From Collinsella aerofaciens (lineage in GTDB: Bacteria > Actinomycetota > Coriobacteriia > Coriobacteriales > Coriobacteriaceae): a stretch of 32,467 nt of DNA. Positions 23,236-31,511 of the stretch are shown here, one piece after another. The notes beneath the pieces are model-generated. The model was not told where the DNA came from and did no database searches. It saw only the letters and a list, made by a program, of their open reading frames with translations. Each line of letters opens with the position of its first letter. The stretch's first letter is position 1. The stretch lies in assembly GCA_905213725.1 (NCBI GenBank), contig CAJMJM010000005.1, positions 1-32,467 of the forward strand, given 5' to 3'. The position numbers and the translations under genes are program-made.

Positions 23236-24537
23236 CTATGCCAGCTTGTCGATTTGCCCAATCTCCCAGAGCGGAATGTTGACGAGCGTGCCCTCGTCTC
23301 TATATGCCGCTAACGATGTTCTCACGCAGCGCTCGAGCTTGAACTTCTCGCAGGCAATCCTCAGGCTCTTTGCTTTGAGGTTCTCTGCCGCCTTGACCTC
23401 GAGCGGAAGCACGGTCCCCGCATGGTCGATGGCAAAGTCAGTCTCTGCATTGCCGGAGGAGGATGACCAATACGCGGGAGTTTTGCCTTGGAGCAAAAGC
23501 TCCTGTGCGACGTATTGCTCGGTCAGCGAGCCTTTGAACTCCGTAAAAACAGCGGGACCGTTCAGAACAATGGCTGGCGAGAGGCCGGAGAGTGCTCCGA
23601 GGATGCCGGTGTCGATGCAGAACAGCTTGAAGCCCGAGAGATCCTCGTAGCTTGTGAGCGGTGCTCTTAGGGCGGAAACACGTGGTACCTTATGAACGAT
23701 TCCATAGTCCATGAGCCACTGGAGGCTTTCCTCAAAATCGCGTGCGCGCGCCCCGGGACGGAGCGCACCGTAGACGAACTTCTTGTTTTCCTTTGCGAGC
23801 TGGCCGGGAAGGGATTTCCAAACCAGCCTCATGCGCTCGACGATGCGGGCTGGCGCATGCTTGCCAAAATCGGATTCGTAAGCTTCGATGATTTGCTGCT
23901 GAAGCCTGCGGGCCTCGATGAAATCGTGGGAGGCGGCGAAAGCGGAGACAACTTCTGGCATGCCACCGACAACGAGGTATTCCTTGAGCAGGCGCTCGAG
24001 CTTTTCGGAAACGTTTGCCAGCAGGTCCATGTCTGCGGCAAGGATGGCATCTGCGAGCGGATCGCCATCGACGGCACGAACGAACTCGACAAACCCCATG
24101 GGGCGCATGGTAAGCTGGTCAATCTTGCCGACGGGGAACGACTCGTTTTCGCGTCGGAGCGCGAGCCCCATATAGGAGCCGGCTGCCACGATATGGTATT
24201 CCGGCGCCAGCTCGTTGAAGTATTTGAGCGAGGTGATGCCACGCGGTGCCTCTTGGATTTCGTCGAAGATGATGAGCGTGTCTGTCGGCGTTATGGTCTG
24301 GCCGCGCAGGAGCTCTATCTGGGAGATGATGCGTTTGGGGTCAAGGCTTCCGTCGAATAGCGAACGTGCGCCCGGTTCGAGCATAAAGTCAAAACGGATG
24401 ACGTTTTGATACTGCTGGCCTGCGAATTCGTTGAGAAGCCAGGTTTTTCCCGTCTGGCGGGCCCCTTTAAGCAGGAGGGGCGTGCGGTTTGACCTAGATT
24501 TCCAAGCGATGAGTTCGTCCATTAGCTGTCGCTGCAT
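23236..24537 (-). CDS. AAA ATPase with DUF4143 domain
   Basis: This 433-residue protein has an N-terminal AAA_14-type ATPase domain: Walker A GARQTGKT at residues 25-32, Walker B LIIFDEIQ with Asp92-Glu93, and sensor-like GSYMGLAL. The C-terminal DUF4143 region has ETDFAIDHAGTVLPLEVKAAE, which resembles a PD-(D/E)XK nuclease-type core (Asp, then Glu-x-Lys). Such proteins are very common, multi-copy and poorly understood in gut anaerobes. The gene is convergent with lacC, bracketed by 40-bp direct repeats and preceded by a repeated upstream box, so it looks like an independent inserted cassette. There is no link to sugar use. Confidence 0.9.
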   Translation of the reverse strand: MQRQLMDELIAWKSRSNRTPLLLKGARQTGKTWLLNEFAGQQYQNVIRFDFMLEPGARSLFDGSLDPKRIISQIELLRGQTITPTDTLIIFDEIQEAPRGITSLKYFNELAPEYHIVAAGSYMGLALRRENESFPVGKIDQLTMRPMGFVEFVRAVDGDPLADAILAADMDLLANVSEKLERLLKEYLVVGGMPEVVSAFAASHDFIEARRLQQQIIEAYESDFGKHAPARIVERMRLVWKSLPGQLAKENKKFVYGALRPGARARDFEESLQWLMDYGIVHKVPRVSALRAPLTSYEDLSGFKLFCIDTGILGALSGLSPAIVLNGPAVFTEFKGSLTEQYVAQELLLQGKTPAYWSSSSGNAETDFAIDHAGTVLPLEVKAAENLKAKSLRIACEKFKLERCVRTSLAAYRDEGTLVNIPLWEIGQIDKLA

Positions 24538-24580
24538 ACTGCCCCCTAACGATCATGGTTAGTATAAGACCGTCTTGGTC

Positions 24581-24633
24581 TTTCCATCGAAAAATGTGGG
24601 AGTAAACCACGTTTTTCCATCGAATAATGTGGG
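24581..24633. promoter_or_regulatory. Tandem box upstream of the ATPase gene
   Basis: TTTCCATCGAAAAATGTGGG (24581-24600) and TTTCCATCGAATAATGTGGG (24614-24633) differ at one base and start 33 bp apart, about three helical turns. They lie 44 bp upstream of the ATPase start and may be its operator. Confidence 0.65.
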
Positions 24634-24649
24634 GTTTAGGTCGGCACCT

Positions 24650-24689
24650 GGGGCGCTCCTTCTCTGCCGGCAGTTTGGAACACTCCTTG
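24650..24689. repeat. Direct repeat right of the ATPase gene
   Basis: This is the second copy of the 40-bp repeat at 23174-23213 (35 of 40 identical, same orientation). A terminator for galT follows at 24726-24758. Confidence 0.85.
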
Positions 24690-24725
24690 TTTTGGTGCAA
24701 ATTAGCTACCCTTGCATCAGAAAAC

Positions 24726-24758
24726 GGCGCCCGCCGGCGATGTTGCCGGCGGGCGCCG
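24726..24758 (-). terminator. Hairpin after galT
   Basis: CGGCGCCCGCCGGC and GCCGGCGGGCGCCG form a perfect 14-bp stem around ATGTT. The minus-strand side continues TTTTCTGATG, consistent with a terminator for the galKT transcript. Confidence 0.88.
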
Positions 24759-24814
24759 TTGTCGTGTAGGTGGCTATGTCGTGGGGGCTGCCGTTGAGCG
24801 TCCGGGTCTGTGCT

Positions 24815-26443
24815 CTACAGCGAGTCGATAAAGCGCTGCTGGGCGGCGCGGCCGGCTTCGTCCCACTTAAAGACGCCGGCGTTGTCGAGCACGTGGCCAA
24901 ACACCACGCCGACCTCCTCGTGCAGGATGTCGATGGCGTTGTCGGCCGTAAGCTCGTCGGCGCGGCGGGCAAAGACGTCCTCGGCCCATGCGGCGTGGCT
25001 GCGGCAAAGATCATCGCCCTCGAGCGCGCCGGCGAGATCGTAGCTGGTATCGGCTTTGGCCGCCAGCAGGTGCTTACGGACAGCGCTGAGCTCGGGAACC
25101 AAGCGTGGCGGCAAAATGGCCAGGCCCATGACCTCGATCAGGCCGATGTTCTCCTTCTTGATGTGGTGATACTCGGCATGCGGGTGGAATACGCCCAGCG
25201 GATGATCGCCGGTCGTGATATTGCAACGAAGCGTTAGGTAGGCCTCGTAGATCTCGCCGCCGGCGTTGCCGCGGGAGTCGACGCGGCGGATGACGGGCGT
25301 CACGGTGTTGTGCGCTACGCCGTCGGCCGTGTGCGCGATAACGCCCACAGACTCATCGGTCCACTCGCGCCAGGCGAGGATAATCTTCTCGGCAGCGTCG
25401 AGCAGCTGAGCGCGGTCATGCGAGCGCAGGCGCAACACCGAGAGCGGCCACTGCAGCACGGTACCGCTGACCTGGTCAAAACCGGGCACGCTAAACTGCG
25501 AGACCTCGGCGGCATGCATCATGGGGAACTCGTGCGCGCCGCCCTGGAAGTGGTCGTGCGACAGAATCGAGCCGCCCACGATGGGCAGGTCGGCGTTGGA
25601 GCCAATAAAGTAGTGCGGGAACAGGTCGACAAAGTCGAGCAGGCAGGTCAGGCTCTTGCGATCCACGTGCATCGGGCGATGCTTGGAGCTCATGGCAATG
25701 CAGTGCTCGTTAAAGTACGCATACGGGCTGTACTGGAAGCCCCAGCGCTCGCCGTCGAGCTGGATGGGGATAACGCGCAGGTTCTGACGGGCGGGGTGGG
25801 CGCCGCCGTCGGTTGCGGCGGAGCGTCCAGGGTAGCCTTCGTTTTCGATGCACAGCTGGCAGGCGGGATACTTCTCGCCCGTGTTCTTGGCCGCACCGGC
25901 CGCGGCGATATCGCGCGGGTCCTTCTCAGGCTTGGACAGGTTGATGGTGATCTCGAGGTCGCCCCAGTTGGTGGGGGTGCTCCATTTGATATTGCGCGCG
26001 ATGGCGGCGCGGCGCACGTAGCCGGCGTCGCAGCACAGGCCGTAGAACCAGTCGGTCGCGGCGCGGGGCTCGTTGACGCCCATGCGTCCGTTGAACTCCT
26101 CGTTTACAACCGAAGGCCTCGGCATCAGCACGCCCATGATGCGCATGGCGATGCGGTCGCGGCCCGATGCCGTGTCCTCGGCAGCACCGTTGGCAACGGC
26201 GGCCTCGGCAAGCGCGGCAAGCGTGCCTTCAAGATCAAAGTCGGGCAGGGTATCGGGGTGCAAGAGCGAGAGTTTCTCAACCTGGAGCGCCCAGGCCATA
26301 TCGAGCGCCGGTCCCGCAGCGCCGATGCACTCCAGAATGGTGTTGTAGGCCCAGATGCGGTCGTCCTGGCCGATCATCGATCGGTGGATAGCGTACTCGA
26401 TCAGGTTCTGCGCGGCCTCGCGCACATCAGTCATTACAGCCAT
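24815..26443 (-). CDS. galT: UDP-glucose--hexose-1-phosphate uridylyltransferase, type 2
   Basis: This Leloir-pathway enzyme exchanges galactose 1-phosphate with UDP-glucose. The 542-residue protein belongs to the long type 2 (Firmicutes-like) GalT family. It has the HDHFQGG motif of the HxHxQ nucleotidyl-transfer site (SILSHDHFQGGAHEFP), the CQLCIENEGYPGR block, and HPHAEYHHIKKENIGLIEVMGLAILP, typical of the family. Its start overlaps the end of galK by 10 bp, indicating translational coupling. An alternative start four codons in (MTDVREA) is possible. galE is not in the window. Confidence 0.95.
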   Translation of the reverse strand: MAVMTDVREAAQNLIEYAIHRSMIGQDDRIWAYNTILECIGAAGPALDMAWALQVEKLSLLHPDTLPDFDLEGTLAALAEAAVANGAAEDTASGRDRIAMRIMGVLMPRPSVVNEEFNGRMGVNEPRAATDWFYGLCCDAGYVRRAAIARNIKWSTPTNWGDLEITINLSKPEKDPRDIAAAGAAKNTGEKYPACQLCIENEGYPGRSAATDGGAHPARQNLRVIPIQLDGERWGFQYSPYAYFNEHCIAMSSKHRPMHVDRKSLTCLLDFVDLFPHYFIGSNADLPIVGGSILSHDHFQGGAHEFPMMHAAEVSQFSVPGFDQVSGTVLQWPLSVLRLRSHDRAQLLDAAEKIILAWREWTDESVGVIAHTADGVAHNTVTPVIRRVDSRGNAGGEIYEAYLTLRCNITTGDHPLGVFHPHAEYHHIKKENIGLIEVMGLAILPPRLVPELSAVRKHLLAAKADTSYDLAGALEGDDLCRSHAAWAEDVFARRADELTADNAIDILHEEVGVVFGHVLDNAGVFKWDEAGRAAQQRFIDSL

Positions 26444-27639
26444 GCCGCGTAAGCCCCCTTGTCAGAAATCGCGTAGTGGCGGGCAGAGCCCTCGCCCAGC
26501 CAGCCGTTCATCTTGGCAATGAAGGTGTCGACCAGATCGAGCGGCACGAAGGCCTGGATGGTGCCGCCAAAGCCACCGCCGTGGATGCGGACGGCACCGC
26601 GGCCGTCGAGCACATGCTCGGCCAGTGCCAGGGCATACATGGAAGGCTGCTCGGAGCCCAGCTTAGCAACAACATTCTGCAGGTACATGGCAGAGCTGGC
26701 GCCGGACTCGCGTGTCAGGACCAGGAACTGGTCAATGTCGCCGGCGTTCAGGGCCGCCCAGCGCTTGTCGACTAGGCCGTTCTCGTACCAGTAGTGAACG
26801 GCGCGCAGGCAGGCACGGTCGCCCAGCTTGGCGCGCAGCTCGGGGAGCTTGGCGTCAAAATCGGCAACGTTTACCTCGCACAGGCGTGCCTTGCCAAACT
26901 CGGCAGCAACGTCTTGCATCTCGCGCGGAACTGCGGCGTAGTCGTCGGTGGCGGCCACGTGGTCGGCTCCGACCTTAACGAGCACGAGCGCGTAGCCGTG
27001 ATCCTCAAAGTTGAGCTCGAGCTTCTGAGTTTTGGGCTGGGCCTGATCCTCAAAGTCCATGTAGGCGAGGCCGCCCAGGCAAACGGCGGCCTGATCCATA
27101 AGACCGCAGGGCTTGCCATAGTAGTTGTTCTCGGTGCGCTGGCTCATCTGGGCGAGTGCGACGGGCTCAATCGCGGGCGCGCCCCAGAGCGTCTCCATAG
27201 CGCGGCCGTATGCCGCCTCGACAGCAGCGGAGCTCGAAAGACCGCCGCCCGAGGGGACGGAGCAGGTGAAGGCAAAGTCGAAGCCCTTGGGCGCAACACC
27301 CAGGGCAGCGATTTCGTGGGCCATGCCGCGGACAAGGCTCGCGGACGTGCCCTTCTCGGACTCTTGAATATCCAGCGTGTCGAGCGCGATCTCAAAGGTA
27401 GGATAGCCCTCGTCGGCGACGCGAATCTTATTGGAGTCGGTCGCCACGGCGATGCCGTCAACGGCGACATCGAGCGAGCCGGCGATAACGTGGCCACCCT
27501 CGTGGTCGGTGTGATTGCCGCTGATCTCGGAACGCCCGGGTGCGTGCACGTAGAGCACCTGGCGCTCGTCGATGGGGCCAAACTCCTCCTCAAACAGCTT
27601 GGTGAGCGTGGCAAATGTCTTATCGTCGGGGGTGGTCAT
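26434..27639 (-). CDS. galK: Galactokinase
   Basis: This GHMP kinase phosphorylates galactose to galactose 1-phosphate with ATP. From ATG 27639, preceded by AAGGAAAGGA, it has 401 residues; an upstream frame to 27726 would run through the operator and is rejected. Motifs are the galactokinase signature APGRSEISGNHTDH (residues 33-46), the GHMP ATP loop PSGGGLSSSAA near residue 115, and the C-terminal RIHGGGFGGTIQAFV. The signature reads SGNHTDH rather than the common GEHTDY, a variant I associate with anaerobic Firmicutes and Actinobacteria. It is first in the galKT operon, divergent from LacI 4, with operators 44 and 108 bp upstream. Confidence 0.95.
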   Translation of the reverse strand: MTTPDDKTFATLTKLFEEEFGPIDERQVLYVHAPGRSEISGNHTDHEGGHVIAGSLDVAVDGIAVATDSNKIRVADEGYPTFEIALDTLDIQESEKGTSASLVRGMAHEIAALGVAPKGFDFAFTCSVPSGGGLSSSAAVEAAYGRAMETLWGAPAIEPVALAQMSQRTENNYYGKPCGLMDQAAVCLGGLAYMDFEDQAQPKTQKLELNFEDHGYALVLVKVGADHVAATDDYAAVPREMQDVAAEFGKARLCEVNVADFDAKLPELRAKLGDRACLRAVHYWYENGLVDKRWAALNAGDIDQFLVLTRESGASSAMYLQNVVAKLGSEQPSMYALALAEHVLDGRGAVRIHGGGFGGTIQAFVPLDLVDTFIAKMNGWLGEGSARHYAISDKGAYAAWL

Positions 27640-27682
27640 GGGAGTCCTTTCCTTGGCGCGCACGGGTGAGTTTTGCGTCGTT

Positions 27683-27698
27683 ATGAGTACGTTAACAA
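27683..27698. promoter_or_regulatory. LacI-type operator 4a (galK side)
   Basis: ATG-AGT-ACGT-TAA-CAA fits the common frame with one end mismatch. It is an inverted match to operator 4b: TTATGAGTACGTTAACA here and its exact complement at 27748-27764. Confidence 0.8.
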
Positions 27699-27746
27699 CT
27701 TGAAGCGGCATGAACCAAGTGTTCACGATATCGCACGTTACGAGCT

Positions 27747-27762
27747 ATGTTAACGTACTCAT
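27747..27762. promoter_or_regulatory. LacI-type operator 4b
   Basis: ATG-TTA-ACGT-ACT-CAT, the inverse of 4a, starts 64 bp from it. Both carry the AGT/TTA triplet pair. Confidence 0.82.
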
Positions 27763-27869
27763 AACACAACGCTTGTCACTTTTTGAGAATCTGGTAATCG
27801 GTAGAAATACAGCCGTGAACGGTGCTGCCGTATGGACTTATAAAGCAGAAGAGGTGCAGATAGAAAAAG

Positions 27870-27885
27870 TAGAGTACGTTAACAT
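27870..27885. promoter_or_regulatory. LacI-type operator 4c (regulator side)
   Basis: TAG-AGT-ACGT-TAA-CAT starts 123 bp from 4b and 108 bp before the regulator start, probably for autoregulation. A GTGAACGGT element lies at 27814-27822. Confidence 0.75.
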
Positions 27886-27977
27886 GCGTCCGACGATAGC
27901 GGGCCTCGGTGCGGGGCGTGTTTCCGTTCGGGCTGGCATTCACGCTATTCAGATCTCGCAAGGGTGAAGGTGATTTT

Positions 27978-29009
27978 GTGGCAAGGCGCCCTTCCAACGA
28001 TACAGGTACGCGTCCGGTATCCATGGCTGACGTTGCTCGCGCTGCCGGTGTTTCGCAGCAGACGGTTTCGCGCGTTGCCAACGGCTTGCCCAACGTTAAC
28101 GAGCAGACGCGCCAGCGCGTGCAGGCCGCTATGCAAGAGCTTGGCTTTCGTCCGAGTTATGCCGGTCGCTCGCTGCGCGATGGCCGTTACCATTCGGTCG
28201 GCCTGTGCGTCAACGATGTCACCAAGTTTGGCAACCTCTCAATGATCGACGGCATCGCCAGCGCTGCTCGCGAGCATAATTGCGCCATCACGCTGGTCGA
28301 GATGTCCAAGACCGAGGAGTTTTCGCTTGCCGAGGCAACGCGTCGTATGGCCGCGCTGCCGGTGGACGGCATCATCATCGGCATGAGTCGCATGGCACCC
28401 GATTTTGAGACGTTTGATCCACTGCCGGGCATTGGCACGGTCATCGTTACCATGTATGCGCACCCGCGGGTGACCACAGTCGACTCCGATCATTACGGCT
28501 GCTCGCTGCTGCTCATGGATCATCTGTTTGAGCTGGGACACGAGCAGATTCGCTTTATCGGCGGCCCGTCGTTCTCGGTCGACGAGCAATTTCGTCGCGC
28601 CGGTTGGCAAGATGCTCTCGAGCGTAAACACATCGAGCCGGTAGAGCCGCTCGAGGGTGACTGGTCTGCTAACAGCGGTTACGAGGCCGGCAGATATCTG
28701 GCCGAGCACGACCGCACCATGACGGCGATTTACGCGGCAAACGACCAGATGGCAAACGGCGCCATTGCAGCGCTGCGCGATAGCGGTCTGCGCGTGCCCG
28801 AGGACGTGAGCGTGGTGGGTGTCGACGATTCGCTCGACGACTTTGTGGCACACAACGAGCTTACGACCGTGCGATTCGATCTACATCAGCGCGGACGCGA
28901 GGTATTCGAGCATGCGGTTCCCGAGGCGGGTACGGCGGGCAAAACCGCTGCCATTCGTATTCCCGGCCAGCTCATTATTCGACATAGCACAGCGATACCA
29001 CGCGTATAG
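27978..29009 (+). CDS. galR: LacI-family repressor of the gal operon (regulator 4)
   Basis: This 343-residue regulator starts at GTG 27978, after AAGGGTGAAGG; an upstream GTG at 27909 has no better site. The helix-turn-helix is ADVARAAGVSQQTVSRVAN with Gln27-Gln28 at the specificity positions. The effector domain has GDWSANSGYEAG, AANDQMANG and VPEDVSVVGVDDS. It is closest in style to LacI 2, and its operator triplet (AGT) differs by one base from that of LacI 2 (AGC). It is divergent from galKT with three matching operators between, so it is probably the galactose repressor. The symbol is inferred from context. Confidence 0.9.
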   Translation: MARRPSNDTGTRPVSMADVARAAGVSQQTVSRVANGLPNVNEQTRQRVQAAMQELGFRPSYAGRSLRDGRYHSVGLCVNDVTKFGNLSMIDGIASAAREHNCAITLVEMSKTEEFSLAEATRRMAALPVDGIIIGMSRMAPDFETFDPLPGIGTVIVTMYAHPRVTTVDSDHYGCSLLLMDHLFELGHEQIRFIGGPSFSVDEQFRRAGWQDALERKHIEPVEPLEGDWSANSGYEAGRYLAEHDRTMTAIYAANDQMANGAIAALRDSGLRVPEDVSVVGVDDSLDDFVAHNELTTVRFDLHQRGREVFEHAVPEAGTAGKTAAIRIPGQLIIRHSTAIPRV

Positions 29010-29138
29010 TTTTTGCAGGTCAACAGCGGTATATTTCGCCTCAATAACAATCGATAAGGATGCTGACAGATAGCCGTGGCTATAAAGGCGAGTGCTATGA
29101 TAGACGGGTTCTTTTGTCTATCTAGGAGGCTTTGCCTG

Positions 29139-30299
29139 ATGGAGATCACCAAGGATATCCGCTACATCGGCGTCGACGATCACGACATCGATCTGTTCGA
29201 GGGCCAGTACGACGTGTCCGAGAACGGCATGGCATACAACAGCTATGTTATCTTGGGCGATAAAATTGCTGTCGCCGATTCGGTTGACGCTGGCTTTGTC
29301 GACGAATGGCTCGGCAACCTCGAGGCCGCGCTCGACGGCCGTACGCCCGACTACCTGGTCGTCCATCACATGGAGCCCGATCACTCTGCTGGCATCGCCG
29401 CCTTTATGGAGCGCTACCCCCAGGCACAGATTGTGGCCAGCATGGGCGCCTTCCGCATGATGGTCAACTACTTTGGCACCGACTACCCCGAGCGTAAGAT
29501 GGTCGTCAAAGAGGGCGACGTGCTCGACCTGGGTGGCCACAGCCTAACGTTTGTCGGCGCCCCCAACGTGCACTGGCCCGAGGTGATCTTCTCCTACGAG
29601 TCCACCGACAAGGTGCTCTTTAGTGCCGACGGCTTTGGCAAGTTCGGCGCCAACGACATCGAGGACCCGGAAGGCTGGGCTTGCGAAGCGCGCCGCTACT
29701 ACTTTGGCATCGTCGGTAAGTTCGGCAAATTCGTGCAGACCGTGCTCAAGAAGGCCGCCGATCTGGATATCCAGATCATCTGTCCGCTCCACGGCCCCGT
29801 ACTGACCGAGAACCTGGGCTATTACCTCGACACCTATAACACCTGGTCGAGTTATCAGCCCGAGGACGAGGGCATCACGATCGCCTATGCGAGCGTGTAT
29901 GGCCATCTGAAGGCTGCCGTCGAGGAGCTCGCCGCAGCGCTTGATGCTCGCGGCCAGAAGGTTTCCGTCTTTGACCTGGCTCGCGACGACATGGCCGAGG
30001 CCGTTGAGGATGCGTTCCGCTATGACCGTCTGGTGCTCGCCTCCATCACCTATCAGGGCGAGATCTTCCCGTTCATGAGCACCTTTATCCACACGCTTGC
30101 CGAGCACGCCTATCAGAACCGTACGGTGGCGCTCGTTGAGGCCGGCTCCTGGGCGCCCACCGCTGCCAAGGTTATGACCAAGGAGCTCGGGGGCATGAAG
30201 GACATCACCATGGCGCAGAACAAGGTGACTGTCCTGGGTTCGCTCAACGACGCCTCGCGCGCTCAGATCGAGGCCCTCGCCGACGAGCTTTCCAAGTAG
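29139..30299 (+). CDS. Flavodiiron protein (A-type flavoprotein)
   Basis: This cytoplasmic O2 or NO reductase typical of anaerobes has 386 residues from ATG 29139 (AGGAGG upstream); a longer frame from 29076 lacks a ribosome site. The metallo-beta-lactamase-like domain has the diiron ligands His77-x-Glu79-x-Asp81-His82, His145, Asp164 and His218, all present. A C-terminal flavodoxin domain starts near ITIAYASVYGHLK (about residue 247) and would bind FMN. No rubredoxin domain is fused. It probably protects against oxygen and is functionally separate from the sugar genes. Confidence 0.95.
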   Translation: MEITKDIRYIGVDDHDIDLFEGQYDVSENGMAYNSYVILGDKIAVADSVDAGFVDEWLGNLEAALDGRTPDYLVVHHMEPDHSAGIAAFMERYPQAQIVASMGAFRMMVNYFGTDYPERKMVVKEGDVLDLGGHSLTFVGAPNVHWPEVIFSYESTDKVLFSADGFGKFGANDIEDPEGWACEARRYYFGIVGKFGKFVQTVLKKAADLDIQIICPLHGPVLTENLGYYLDTYNTWSSYQPEDEGITIAYASVYGHLKAAVEELAAALDARGQKVSVFDLARDDMAEAVEDAFRYDRLVLASITYQGEIFPFMSTFIHTLAEHAYQNRTVALVEAGSWAPTAAKVMTKELGGMKDITMAQNKVTVLGSLNDASRAQIEALADELSK

Positions 30300-30333
30300 C
30301 GACACGTTCACTTTTGACGCTCAACCACCACAA

Positions 30334-30375
30334 CCACCACAAAGGGGACAGACACCTTTGTGGTGGTTTTTGTTT
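30334..30375 (+). terminator. Rho-independent terminator of the flavodiiron gene
   Basis: CCACCACAAAGG and CCTTTGTGGTGG form a perfect 12-bp stem (loop GGACAGACA), followed by TTTTTGTTT. The T-run touches the stop codon of the convergent DeoR gene. Confidence 0.92.
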
Positions 30376-31177
30376 AAGCGCCGGCGATGACGAGATTTTG
30401 GTGGGCGTCGTCGACGATCTCGGCGATTGAGGTGGCGACGGCGCCTTCGGGGTCGCGGTCCATCACGATGGTGTTGACATCGGTCAGTTCGGCAAAGCGG
30501 TACATGCCGCGTCCGTTGACCTTACTGGCGTCCATGAGGGCGACGCTTTGACGGGCTGCAGCGATCATGGCCGTTTTGGTCTCAGCCATCTGGGGAAAGT
30601 CGGTCGTAAAGCCGCAGCCGGGAACAAAAGCGCCAGGGCACATGACGGCAAGATCGGCGTGGACCGTTTGGAGCGCCTGCATGGTAAGTGGACCGTACAG
30701 ATAGCGATGACCTTTGCGCAGTGCCCCACCCAGCATGACGACATCGACCGAGGGCATGCTCTCGTCGATGTAATCGGCAATGGTAATGTCGGCCGTGATG
30801 ACGGTGATGCCGTTGCGCTGGTCGAGGAGCCGGACAAACTCGAGCGCCGTGGTGCCCGAGTCGACGAGAAGCGTGTCGCCGTCATTGACGAGCTCGATGG
30901 CGCTTTGTGCGATGGCTTGTTTGGCGGCGACATTGACGTTGATGCGGCGATCCTGCGTGGAGACGGTCAGGCGTTTGTGAAGCGATACGGCACCACCATG
31001 TGTGCGGCGCAGCTTGCCTGCTTCGGCGAGCGCGTCCAGGTCGGCGCGGGCGGTGACGGAGGATACGCCAAAGGTCTGGGCGATTTCTGCTACCTGCACC
31101 GAGGCGTTATGCTCGAGCATCTCCATGATGGCGGCACGACGCTCATCGGCGAAAGCGCGGTTGGTAGCTTGGGCCAT
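30374..31177 (-). CDS. lacR: DeoR-family regulator, candidate LacR
   Basis: This 267-residue DeoR/GlpR-type repressor has an N-terminal helix-turn-helix (VQVAEIAQTFGVSSVTARADLDALAEAGKLRRTHGGAVSL) and a C-terminal sugar-phosphate sensor (LLVDSGTTALEFV, VMLGGALRKGHRYLYGPL, VALMDASKVNGRGMYRF). The ATG at 31177 follows ATGGAG; an upstream start at 31234 would lie in a candidate operator. It is divergent from the tagatose-bisphosphate aldolase gene, so control of that gene, and of lacAB and lacF through similar GTTC-rich sites, is plausible. LacR proteins respond to tagatose 6-phosphate; the ligand here is inferred. Confidence 0.88.
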   Translation of the reverse strand: MAQATNRAFADERRAAIMEMLEHNASVQVAEIAQTFGVSSVTARADLDALAEAGKLRRTHGGAVSLHKRLTVSTQDRRINVNVAAKQAIAQSAIELVNDGDTLLVDSGTTALEFVRLLDQRNGITVITADITIADYIDESMPSVDVVMLGGALRKGHRYLYGPLTMQALQTVHADLAVMCPGAFVPGCGFTTDFPQMAETKTAMIAAARQSVALMDASKVNGRGMYRFAELTDVNTIVMDRDPEGAVATSIAEIVDDAHQNLVIAGA

Positions 31178-31233
31178 GTTTGCTCCATTCTCGGCTAAAT
31201 TTGCAGGAATTGTGTTGACTCTATTTTCGTTCA

Positions 31234-31321
31234 TTTTCTTTTTGAGTAAGAAAACACCTTTCGATTACTTATCTTTTCTATAAAAGAAAGACGCTGAACG
31301 CACAAAAATCAATATCGAACA
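31234..31321. promoter_or_regulatory. Candidate DeoR-type operators between lacR and the aldolase gene
   Basis: The inverted repeats TTTTCTT-7 nt-AAGAAAA (31234-31254) and TCTTTT-ctat-AAAAGA (31272-31287) are followed by AATATCGAACA (31311-31321), the inverse of the TGTTCGATATT box found upstream of lacF, GH1 2, LacI 1 and lacA. The region to 31511 contains a -10-like TACAAT near 31421 but no separate gene; a 47-codon in-frame extension of the aldolase there is unlikely. Confidence 0.5.
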
Positions 31322-31511
31322 CGCCCACTCGGCTCCAATTCCTTCCGTTTACTTTTCAAAAACGACGGTATTGACCTGCATGGGCTCAATATCTCGCACG
31401 TGCAAAGCCGCTGAATTTCATACAATGAGCGCAGAAAAACGCAAGGTAAAACGCCTTGTGAACAGCTACGCCCGATGTCCAGATGCGGGCGAGGGAGAGG
31501 AGCAAACGCTC

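Noticed and set aside
31371..31511. 47-codon N-terminal extension of the aldolase
   Set aside because: It lacks homology and runs through a promoter-like TACAAT; starting at ATG 31512 gives the family length and places the active-site residues at their usual numbers.
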